The position numbers were made by a program, and so were the translations under genes. A stretch of DNA of 64,000 nt from Planctomycetota bacterium (lineage in GTDB: Bacteria > Planctomycetota > UBA1135 > UBA2386), in contig JADJWQ010000001.1 in assembly GCA_016716265.1 (NCBI GenBank), forward strand, positions 1,178,001-1,242,000, written 5' to 3'. Positions 26,015 through 33,755 of this stretch are shown here, in pieces. Within the stretch, counting starts at the first letter, position 1. The number at the start of each line of letters is the position of its first letter. Below the pieces are notes generated by a model. It saw only the letters and a program-made list of their open reading frames with translations. It was not told the origin of the DNA and searched no databases.

Positions 26015-29000
26015 ATGACCGGGCACGCCGGCTACGACCCTCGCGACCTCCGCCTCCGCTTCGCGCCGGCCGCCGGCGGCGGGTCGACGGTCTCCTGGAT
26101 CGAGCCGGGCCGAGCCGAGCCCAGGTCGGCACACCTGCCGGACGACCCGGAGCTCACGCGGCTCGTCCGCGACGCGCGCGCGGCCGGTTCCAGCGCGGGG
26201 CTCGACCTCGGCTACCAGCTCCAGACGTACCTCGACACGCACGCGCCGGCGCTCGCCGAAGCGATCGAGAAGCGACTCGACGACTCCCGCCCGCGGATCG
26301 TCCTCGTGGGTGACGGCCGCGCGCCGGCCCTCGGCTTGCCGTGGGCGGTGCTCGGGCCGCTCAAAGAGCAGCCGTTCCTCGACGGGCGCGCGGCGCTCGC
26401 CTGGGAGCTGCCCGGCCCCGCCCGACCCGATCTGGCGCTGGCGGTCGACGAGCCGCTGACGATCGCCTTCGTCGTCGGCGACCTCGAGCAGATCGGTGGG
26501 GCGCGACCGAGCGTGGACACCGGCGACACCGTCCGCGACGGCCTGGCAGTGGCGCTGCGGATCCTCGCCGAGTGGCCGGGCCAGGTCCGCGTGCGCGTGG
26601 TCGGCTGCGGTGGCGCCGAACGATGGCTGCGCGACGCCCACGCAACCGCGACGCTCGACGTGCGCTGGGTGCCTGACCACGACGACTTCCTCGCGCAGGT
26701 CGAACGCACCGCGCGCGACAGCCATGTCGTCCACTGGATCGGCCACAGCGACGCGACCGCGGACCACCCCGCCACGGCACTCGTCTGCTGCGACGCGACG
26801 GGAATCGACCGCAAGGTGCCGCTCGCGGACTTCGCCGAGCGCGCCTGCGGCGGCGCGAGCCGGTGCCGTCTGCTCGTGCTGCACTCGTGCTGGACCGACC
26901 CGCTCGGCGCCGCGGCGCTGCTGCAGCACGTTCCGCACGTGCTGGCCCTGCAGGCGCTGGCCCGGCTGCCCTTCGTCGAGCCCTTCCACCGCGCGCTCTA
27001 CGACGTGCTCACGCGGCCGCGCCGCGGCGGCATCCCCGCCGCGCTCGCCGAAATGCGCCGCGCGCTCCCTTCCGACATGGCTTGGCTGCCGGCCCTCTAC
27101 ACCACCGACGCCGGCGCCGCCGGCTTCGTCGACGCCGACGCGCAGAACGCGCACCGCTACGACGCACACCTCGTCGCCCGGCTCGACACGCTCCCCGACC
27201 ACTTCGAACGCCTGCTGCGCGGCGGGCGCGTGCGCTCGCGCGTGTTCGTCGCGCTCGACCTGCTCGGCGGCACCGCCGACTCGCCCGCTCGCGATCCGTT
27301 GCGCGCAACGGCGCGCCGGCTCGCACCCCGCGAGCCCGCGGAACGGGACACGCTGGTGAAGCTGATCGCCGGCGCGCGCGACGAGCCGGCCTGGCGCCGG
27401 CTGCTGCTCCGCGGCGACGCCGGCCAGGGCAAGACCACGCTGCTGAAGGACGCGGGCTGCGAGTTCGTGCGCGCGGGATCCACGGTGATCTTCGCCAGCG
27501 TCACCGCGCTGCTCGAGACCGGCGGCCTGCTGGTCACCACCGGCGACGACCTCGCGCTCGCCCCCGGCCTGTCGCTCACGCGCGCGCGCGACGCGATCTC
27601 CTCCGGCCGCCTGCTCGTGCTGCTCGACGGGCTCGACGAGGTGCCGGCGAAGCTGCGCGAACGGATTCCCGCGGCATTGCAGGCTGCGGGCGACGAAGCC
27701 CTCGACGGCGTGGTCGTCGTCGCCTCCCGCCGCACGACGTTCGACAAGACCCCGGACGGCTTCGCCGAGTTGCGCATCGCGGGGCTCGCACCGGACGACA
27801 AGCGCGAGCTGGTCGGCAAGTGGTTCGCCGAGCTCTGGCACAACCCGGAGGATCCGGTGCGCTTCGCGGCGCTGCGGAAGAACTGGCAGTCGCCCGCGGC
27901 AGCGACGGCGGCGTTCGTCGCCGCGCTGCGCGCGCATCCGCCGCTCGACCAGACCACCAACGATCCGCTCGCACTGACGCTGGCGGCGCTGTGGTTCGCC
28001 GAGAAGGGCGGACGATTGGAGGCCGGCTTCCAGCGCCGCGACGTCCTGCGCCAGTTCGCCGACGGTTTGCTGGCGGCCCGGCACAAGCCGGACGCGGAGA
28101 AGCCGTTCGCGGGCGCAGAGCCCCACCGCGCGCGCGCCGGTGCGCGGGCGCTGGCGCTGTGGATGCTCGAGCGCGGTCAGGGCCGCCGCCTGGATCTCGG
28201 CGAGGACGTCGACGACCTGCACGAGGGCGCCGACCTCGGCACCGCGCTCCGCCAGGCGAGCCACACCGACCCGGCACTCCACGCGTGGTGCGCGAGCTTC
28301 GATCCGGATCCCGACGATCCCGCGGCCGGGTGGCGCTGGAGCTCGCCGTCCGCCTTCGTCTCGCTGCTGCGCCGCACCGAGCTGTTCGTGCCGATCGACA
28401 GCAGCCAGCGCGTCTGGCACTTCCCGCTCGCGTCGCTGCAGGACGTGCTCGCGGCGGAGGCGCTGGCCATCCGCGCTGGTCTGGCGAACGCGCAGGGGCA
28501 GTGCGCGCGGGGGGCGGACGGCCGAGCGAGCGTGGCAGCCCTGCTCGAGCAGGTGACGCGCGATCGCGCGCGCCTCCCGCTGCTCGGTGAAGCGCTCGCG
28601 CTGCTCGAGGCGTGGATCGAGGACGAGACGGCGAAGTCGGATTGGTTGGTCGGTCTCCATGCTGCCGATGCGCAGCTCGGTCTGCGCGCGCTGGGCTTCG
28701 CCCACCGCCCGCCGCCGACGGCCGTGCGCGCGATCCTCGAGCGGGCCGACGCCTGGGCGAAATCGAAGTTCTGGGACGGGTTCGCCGGACGCATCGAGGA
28801 CAAGACGGTCGCGCTGGCGATCCTCGGCGTCGCGGCCGACCACCTGGACTCGGGTGTCGATCGCCTGCTGGTCGAGGAGGAAGCGATCGCGCTCCTGCAC
28901 GCGGGAGCGATCGATGCGCCGACCGCGAGCGGCATCGCCGCGCGCGCGCGGCTCGGCGCGCGGGCCCTTCCTGCGCGCGGCGTCTTCGCCGCTCAGCCCT

Positions 29001-30190
29001 TCACGGGCGAGCCGTTGTGGCGGCGGCTGGAGCCAGGCTCGGGCCACGGGCCGCTGTGGATGATGGCGGTGGCGGTGACGGTGGGGATGTATCGCTGCTT
29101 CGATGCGAGCTACCGGCTGCAATGGCGTGACGAGTGGTACGATGCGGGGAGCATCGCTGCGTTCGTGTCTGACGAGTACCGAGGCCGGGGACGCGGGAGC
29201 AACAAGCGACCGACGATGGCGCACCCGGCGACAGTGACGTGGTACGAGGCGGTCGCGTTCACGCGGTGGCTCAACGCGGTGGCGGCGAAGTCGCCGGAGC
29301 TGGTGTGCGGAGCGGGTGAGCGCGAGGCGTTCGCGGCGCTCGTCGCGGCCGGCTGGCGGTTTCGCCTGCCATGGGAGGGGGAGTGGGAGCTGGCCTGTCG
29401 AGCCGGCACGACCACCGAGTGGTCCTGCGGCGACGAGCTGACTGCCGACTACGCCTGGTTCGGCGAGGGCCTTGAGGGGGCTCCGCATCCCGTCGGTCTG
29501 CTGGGGTCGAACGACTTCGGCCTTCGAGACATGCACGGGAACGTCTGGGAGTGGTGTCTGGACGCGTACGAACGGGAGATGAAGCCGGACGGCCGCCGTG
29601 GCGGGCGCGGTTCCGGCCGCGTGCTGCGCGGCGGCTCCTACTGGAACGAGGCCGATCTCTGCCGCTCCGCCTTCCGCGTCGGGTTCGACCCCGCCGTCCG
29701 CTTCGGCGACTTCAACGTCAACGTCGGCGTCGGCTTCCGGCCTGTGCTCGCCGCGCCGCTCCCGGGCTCGGGCTCGGGGATCGAAGATCGGTGGTTGGGT
29801 TGTGCGGGGGAGAGGCCGCGCGGTTACGGTGAGCCGCGTCTGGCCGCTGGCCGCGGCCATCTGCGGCCATCCGCCGCGGATCGCAGCGTCACGCACGCCT
29901 CGTTGTCTGGCGTGGCAGCCACTTGCGGCCAAGCCCGCCAACCGTGGGCCCTGGCCACCTCCGACCGCATCGGCGGCCGGCCCCTGCCGCGAGTGCGGCC
30001 GCGGGTGACCTGGAGTCAGGCGCGGCCGACGAATCCGGCCGGCCGGCCGGGTGTCGTTCCCGGTCCGGTCGTCGGTGGCCGCAGCGGGCGGCACCCGAGG
30101 TCGGATCCGGCCGGCGACGATCGCAGCGGCTCAGAACAGGAAGCCCTGTCCGAGCGAGGCGCGCAGCGATCGCTCCAGCGCGGCCAGTGA
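26015..30190 (+). CDS. DGR target 1: CHAT-NACHT-FGE-fold receptor with variable C-terminus
   Basis: 1391 residues. The CHAT protease domain has dyad H244 (WIGHSD) and C292 (LHSCWTD). The NACHT NTPase has Walker A GDAGQGKTT at 467-475 and Walker B LLDGLDE at 536-542. Helical arm repeats follow to ~985, then an FGE/C-type-lectin-fold domain (~990-1259, MHGNVWEWC at ~1173). Residues 1198-1251 are the DGR variable repeat. The two Cys of a real formylglycine enzyme are absent, so this fold is probably a ligand-binding surface. The paralogue stops right after the matching IEHR residues. Here that stop aligns with TGG at 29792, so ~130 low-complexity residues are added, overlapping the reverse transcriptase gene end by 60 bases. 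Likely a self-assembling sensor with protease output. Confidence 0.88.
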   Translation: MTGHAGYDPRDLRLRFAPAAGGGSTVSWIEPGRAEPRSAHLPDDPELTRLVRDARAAGSSAGLDLGYQLQTYLDTHAPALAEAIEKRLDDSRPRIVLVGDGRAPALGLPWAVLGPLKEQPFLDGRAALAWELPGPARPDLALAVDEPLTIAFVVGDLEQIGGARPSVDTGDTVRDGLAVALRILAEWPGQVRVRVVGCGGAERWLRDAHATATLDVRWVPDHDDFLAQVERTARDSHVVHWIGHSDATADHPATALVCCDATGIDRKVPLADFAERACGGASRCRLLVLHSCWTDPLGAAALLQHVPHVLALQALARLPFVEPFHRALYDVLTRPRRGGIPAALAEMRRALPSDMAWLPALYTTDAGAAGFVDADAQNAHRYDAHLVARLDTLPDHFERLLRGGRVRSRVFVALDLLGGTADSPARDPLRATARRLAPREPAERDTLVKLIAGARDEPAWRRLLLRGDAGQGKTTLLKDAGCEFVRAGSTVIFASVTALLETGGLLVTTGDDLALAPGLSLTRARDAISSGRLLVLLDGLDEVPAKLRERIPAALQAAGDEALDGVVVVASRRTTFDKTPDGFAELRIAGLAPDDKRELVGKWFAELWHNPEDPVRFAALRKNWQSPAAATAAFVAALRAHPPLDQTTNDPLALTLAALWFAEKGGRLEAGFQRRDVLRQFADGLLAARHKPDAEKPFAGAEPHRARAGARALALWMLERGQGRRLDLGEDVDDLHEGADLGTALRQASHTDPALHAWCASFDPDPDDPAAGWRWSSPSAFVSLLRRTELFVPIDSSQRVWHFPLASLQDVLAAEALAIRAGLANAQGQCARGADGRASVAALLEQVTRDRARLPLLGEALALLEAWIEDETAKSDWLVGLHAADAQLGLRALGFAHRPPPTAVRAILERADAWAKSKFWDGFAGRIEDKTVALAILGVAADHLDSGVDRLLVEEEAIALLHAGAIDAPTASGIAARARLGARALPARGVFAAQPFTGEPLWRRLEPGSGHGPLWMMAVAVTVGMYRCFDASYRLQWRDEWYDAGSIAAFVSDEYRGRGRGSNKRPTMAHPATVTWYEAVAFTRWLNAVAAKSPELVCGAGEREAFAALVAAGWRFRLPWEGEWELACRAGTTTEWSCGDELTADYAWFGEGLEGAPHPVGLLGSNDFGLRDMHGNVWEWCLDAYEREMKPDGRRGGRGSGRVLRGGSYWNEADLCRSAFRVGFDPAVRFGDFNVNVGVGFRPVLAAPLPGSGSGIEDRWLGCAGERPRGYGEPRLAAGRGHLRPSAADRSVTHASLSGVAATCGQARQPWALATSDRIGGRPLPRVRPRVTWSQARPTNPAGRPGVVPGPVVGGRSGRHPRSDPAGDDRSGSEQEALSERGAQRSLQRGQ
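29604..29764 (+). repeat. DGR variable repeat 1 (VR1)
   Basis: 161 bases at the end of the FGE-fold domain. It matches the template repeat at 31247-31422 over its whole length, except for nine substitutions before the microsatellite, all at template adenines (A to G or A to T), and a 15-base shorter microsatellite. The last 33 bases (from GGCTTCCGG to CTCCCG) are identical to the template and G/C-only at key positions, as expected for the homing-initiation end. Confidence 0.92.
29921..30040. repeat. 3'-flank element, left copy (inverted to 32493-32612)
   Basis: This 120-base segment aligns without gaps to the reverse complement of 32493-32612, with about 83 of 120 positions identical by hand count, ending in an exact 15-base match CCGACGAATCCGGCC. 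Each copy begins about 150 bases past its variable repeat. It lies inside the extended reading frame of target 1 but is non-coding after target 2. Confidence 0.7.
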
Positions 30191-31228
30191 GCGCTCGCCG
30201 CGCGCGAAGCCGTCGACCCGCGCGTGCAGGCGGCGCAGCATCACCGGCAGCGGCTCGAGCCCGTCGCGCCGGATCCGCCAGCCCAGCGCATCCAGGTGGC
30301 CGCGGCACGACAGGATGCGGGCCGTCAGGTGCTTCAGCCGCAGGTGGCGTTCCGCGGCGAGCCACTCGCCGATGTCGGCGCGCCAGCGCCGCAGGTCGCA
30401 GCGCCGGTCTCCGAACAGGAACAGGTCGTCGACGTAGCGCGTGTACCCACCGACGCGCCAGCTCCGCATCGCGAGGTGATCGAGCTGCTGCAGATAGAGA
30501 TGCGCTGCGAGCAGCTGGCTCGTGACGGCCCCCATCGGCAGCCCCTGCCCGCGCGGCGGCCACGCGGCCCCGAGTCGCGCGTGACGCCGCGCGCGCGGCG
30601 AGTCGTAGAGACCGCGCCCGGACTCCAGCACGCGATCGAGCACCGCGAGGAACGGTCGATCGCGGAACCGGCGGACGAGCAGCGTGCGCAGCACGTCGAT
30701 GTCGATGCTCGGGAAGTACGCGCGCACGTCGAGGTGCAGCGCGAAACGGAACTGCCGCATTGCGCGCAGCAATCGAAGCAGGGCCCGGTGCTGGCCACCG
30801 CCTCGCCGGCACGCGAGGTCGCCGGGCGCGGCGGACCGGAGCAGCACCGGCTCCATCAGCATCGCCAGCGCGGTGTGCACCACGCGGTCGGCGACCGGCG
30901 CGCGCGCAATCACGCGCGGCTTCGGATCACGGAGGTAGAGGAGGTCGAAGCGCGCGGGTCGCCAGGTTCCGTCGGCGAGGCCGGCGCACAATCGCGCAGC
31001 GTGACGCGCCCGATCGAACAGGAACCACGCCACGTCCGGCCGGGCGTGCTTGCCCCGGCAGGTCACGTCGATCGCGGCATCGATGTGCTCCGGGTCGGCG
31101 AGCCGCGCGGCGGAAGGCGACCCTCCCGGCGCGACACACGCGTGTGCCGCGGCGGGAGGATCCGGGTCGGGCCCCGGGCGGGGCCGCCGGAGATCGGTCT
31201 GCTCGGGCTCGATGCCGGAAGATCGCAT
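30131..31228 (-). CDS. DGR reverse transcriptase
   Basis: 365 residues from the ATG at 31228, 19 bases after the template repeat ends. The RT palm motifs are intact: LHLDVRAYFPSID (catalytic D168), QGLPMGAVTSQ (228-238) with the SQ of the group-II-intron/DGR branch, and YVDD (265-268). A basic thumb region follows; there is no maturase or endonuclease domain. DGR RTs copy the template RNA with errors at adenines, together with Avd. The frame is open upstream through the template repeat to 31477, so a longer fusion product is possible in principle. It converges on target 1 with a 60-base overlap. Confidence 0.93.
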   Translation of the reverse strand: MRSSGIEPEQTDLRRPRPGPDPDPPAAAHACVAPGGSPSAARLADPEHIDAAIDVTCRGKHARPDVAWFLFDRARHAARLCAGLADGTWRPARFDLLYLRDPKPRVIARAPVADRVVHTALAMLMEPVLLRSAAPGDLACRRGGGQHRALLRLLRAMRQFRFALHLDVRAYFPSIDIDVLRTLLVRRFRDRPFLAVLDRVLESGRGLYDSPRARRHARLGAAWPPRGQGLPMGAVTSQLLAAHLYLQQLDHLAMRSWRVGGYTRYVDDLFLFGDRRCDLRRWRADIGEWLAAERHLRLKHLTARILSCRGHLDALGWRIRRDGLEPLPVMLRRLHARVDGFARGERSLAALERSLRASLGQGFLF

Positions 31229-31246
31229 GGGGCTCGAACGTGAGTT

Positions 31247-31422
<176 letters not shown>

Positions 31423-31445
31423 TGGACCGATCTCCTCGAAGTCGT

Positions 31446-31796
31446 TCAGCTCGCGGGGGGAGCGCGGGACCGGGCACGGCTCCTGCGCCAGCCGCCGAGC
31501 ATCCGTCCGACCGTGTCGAGCTCCGCGAACAGCCAGCGCGCGGTGGCGCGCGGGATGAGGTGCGCGTCGGTGATCACCTGCAACAGCACGCGAACGCGGA
31601 CGAGCTGGCGGTCTGCGCGGTCGAGCGAGTCGTCGCGGCCGACCGGGAAGGTCAGCGCCTCGGCGACCGCGACGAGCAGGTCTTCCACCGCGTCCCGGAC
31701 GCCGGCGAGCTCGTGGCCACCGTGCTCGTCGCGGGTGCGGAGCCACACGCACAGCCGGTGCAGCCGCGCATGCAGCGGTGCCCGCTCCCGGCTCAT
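31446..31796 (-). CDS. avd: Avd-type DGR accessory protein
   Basis: 116 residues, helical throughout and basic at the end. Its size, helix pattern and the final block TARWLFAELDTVGRMLGGWRR are typical of Avd, the four-helix-bundle protein that forms a pentamer, binds the RT and template RNA and is needed for mutagenic cDNA synthesis. It precedes the template repeat, the standard order. Its ATG overlaps the stop of the HTH gene (ATGA), coupling the two. The 3' end runs to 23 bases from the TR. Confidence 0.85.
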   Translation of the reverse strand: MSRERAPLHARLHRLCVWLRTRDEHGGHELAGVRDAVEDLLVAVAEALTFPVGRDDSLDRADRQLVRVRVLLQVITDAHLIPRATARWLFAELDTVGRMLGGWRRSRARSRAPPAS

Positions 31797-32380
31797 CGGC
31801 CCCGACCTCGCTCGGCCCGCCGCGCCGACCAGCGGAGGAGACCGCCGACCATCGGCAGGATCTGCTGCTCGAACGGGGCGAGCTGCTGCGGGCCGGCTCC
31901 GGCCAGGTGCAGCAGCGCGACCGCGACCGCGAGGTCGCGCTGCGCGGCGAGCAGCGACTGCTGCCGTCGGTCCGGGATCCGACTGCTCAGGGCCCGGGCG
32001 AGGTGGAGCGCCGCCGCGCGCGACCGCTGGGCCGCGCGCCGCAGATCGTGCGCGGCGAGCAGCCGCGCGCTGTCGGCATCGAGTGCGGCGATCCGCTCGC
32101 CCAGCAGCCGGAACACGTCGAGGTCGAGCAGCGACCGCGCGTGGTGACCGCGCGCGGTGGCGGCGCGCGACGGCAGGGCGGCGTCGACGACGTCGCGCAC
32201 CTGCTGGGCGCGCTCCTGGACGCGCTGCCGCTGGGCCTCGGTCAATGGCAGATCGGCAGCGCGCACCAACCAGCCGCGCGCGGACTTCCGCGCGGGCAGA
32301 CGCCCGTTCGCGATCCAGGCGCGCACGGCGCGTGGGCTCCTGCCGACGAGGGGCGCCGCCTCGTGGACCGTGAGTTCCAT
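31793..32380 (-). CDS. HTH protein with helical bundle, first gene of the DGR operon
   Basis: 195 residues. Residues 1-48 form an excisionase/MerR-like winged helix (LTVHEAAPLVGRSPRAVRAWI...ARGWLVRAADL). From ~75 to the end there are long Ala/Leu/Arg helices, enough for a four-helix bundle, which recalls Avd itself. It is translationally coupled to avd. It may regulate the cassette, or guide the RT complex to DNA. Such a protein is not part of the classical phage DGR set (RT, Avd, target). Confidence 0.75.
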   Translation of the reverse strand: MELTVHEAAPLVGRSPRAVRAWIANGRLPARKSARGWLVRAADLPLTEAQRQRVQERAQQVRDVVDAALPSRAATARGHHARSLLDLDVFRLLGERIAALDADSARLLAAHDLRRAAQRSRAAALHLARALSSRIPDRRQQSLLAAQRDLAVAVALLHLAGAGPQQLAPFEQQILPMVGGLLRWSARRAERGRGR

Positions 32381-32740
32381 GCGTGCGCGAACAACGCTGG
32401 CCGCGCGAGGTGCGTTCAGTGGTTCATTGCGTCATCGAGCATCGCGCGCCGCGGCCATTGGCAGCCGAATCGGGATGTGCACCCGACGGCGCGGCCGGAT
32501 TCGTCGGTCGAATGCCGACCACGGCCTTCCACGACCGCAGCCGCGGCCAAGGCTGGCCGCGGACGCGGCGGGCGGCGACCAGGGTCCGCGGAGGGCGGAG
32601 ATCACCGCAAGTCCGTGTCGCACGAGGGACATTGGCTCGAGCGCGGGAGCCCGCTCGTGAGCGGTCGGTCGCCGACGACCGCGCCCTGCCGCCGGAAGCT
32701 GCACGACCCGACCGCGCGGCCGACGATCACCACAACCCCA
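32381..32740. other. Intergenic region upstream of the DGR operon
   Basis: 360 bases between the DGR operon start and the end of target 2. It should hold the promoter of the HTH-avd-TR-RT transcript. It also holds the right copy of the 3'-flank element (32493-32612). No gene seen. Confidence 0.5.
32493..32612. repeat. 3'-flank element, right copy (inverted to 29921-30040)
   Basis: Inverted, gap-free counterpart of the left copy, about 69% identical by hand count. It begins about 150 bases beyond VR2 and here is non-coding. Confidence 0.7.
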
Positions 32741-33755
32741 TCACCGATGTTCGATCGACGAGCCCGGGAGCGGCGCGGCGAGCACGGGCCGGAAGCCGAC
32801 ATCGTCGACGCCGAAGCGGTCGAAGCGGAAGGCGGGCGTGACCCTTGCGCGGATGCCGGAGCTGCATAGGAGGGCCGGGTGCCTGAAAGAGCCGCCGCGC
32901 GCCATACGGCGGGAACCGCGGCCGCCGCGGCAACCATCCGGGTTCGTCTCCCGTTCGTACGCGTCCAGACACCACTCAAAGATGTTCCCATGCATATCCC
33001 GAAGGCCGAAGCCGTTCGGCGACAGCAGGCCGACGGGATGCGGTGCCCCCTTCCAGATCTCCCCGAACCAAGCGTATTCGGCAGTCAGCACGTTCCCACA
33101 CGACCACCTCGATGTCGTCCCGGCCCGACAGGCCAGCTCCCACTCGTGCTCCCACGGCAGCCGAAATCGCCAGCCGGCCGCGACGAGCGCTGCGAACGCC
33201 GCGCGCTCGCCCGCTCCGCACACCAGTTCCGGCGACTTCGCCGCCACCGCGTTCAGCCACCGCGTGAACGCGACCGCCTCGTACCACGTCACTGACGCCG
33301 GGTGAGCAGCCGTCGGTCGCTCGTTGCTCCCGCGTCCCCTGCCCCGGTACTTCTTAGGCTCGAACGCAGCGACGCTCCCCGCATCGTGCCACTTGCGACG
33401 CCAGTACAACCGGTAGCTCGAGTCGAAGCAGCGGTACATCCCCACCGTCACTGGAACCGCCATCATCCACAATCGACCCCGTCCCGCCCCGAGAGCGACC
33501 TCCCGCCACAACGGCTCACCCGTGAATGGCTGTGCGGCGAAGACGCCCCCGACCTCGGCCGCCCCTCGACCGCGGCGGATGACGCTCACCACGCGCGCTG
33601 TTGCGGCTGCGGACAGCCCGAAACGCTCCGCCGTCAGCACGACCTCCTCCTCCATGAGACAGCGGTCGGTGCCCGAACTGAGGCTCGGCGAGGTAACCTC
33701 GATCAGGTTGAGCGCCCGCTCGGCATCGTCACGGGATTCGATCCTGAAGGTCTGG
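32741..33755 (-). pseudogene. DGR target 2, C-terminal FGE-fold part in shifted frame
   Basis: This is the continuation of the CHAT-NACHT gene starting at 36477, but one frame away. Target 1 homology resumes in the shifted frame from ~33750 (TFRIESRDDAERALNLI, then VFAAQPFTGEPLW, then MHGNIFEWC) and runs to a stop just after GSSIEHR. The FGE part is roughly 88% identical in DNA to that of target 1 by eye, whereas the upstream halves are far more diverged. A single missing base near 33750 explains the break; I see no slippery heptamer. It is a true frameshift or a sequencing error. An internal ATG at 33654 could in theory give a separate FGE product. Confidence 0.75.
32765..32920 (-). repeat. 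DGR variable repeat 2 (VR2), drifted
   Basis: 156 bases at the end of target 2, homologous to the template repeat. The final 33 bases differ from the TR by one base, but in the variable part many differences are at template C, G or T (for example TGG to AGG, GAG to CCG, CGC to AGC). So it is not a direct product of this template. Its loop between RF and GF is 8 codons, against 9 in VR1 and 14 in the TR. Confidence 0.75.

Noticed and set aside
25868..30094. Minus-strand open frame of 1408 codons antisense to DGR target 1
   Set aside because: Composition is Arg/Gly/Ala-rich without motifs; the plus strand encodes a complete CHAT-NACHT-FGE protein.
30131..31228. Group II intron or retron reverse transcriptase
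   Set aside because: No maturase or endonuclease domain, no intron RNA ends and no retron-type RNA seen; the adjacent TR, Avd and VR make it a DGR.
32765..32920. VR2 as a currently active target of this template
   Set aside because: Many differences lie at template C, G and T, and the gene carries a frameshift.
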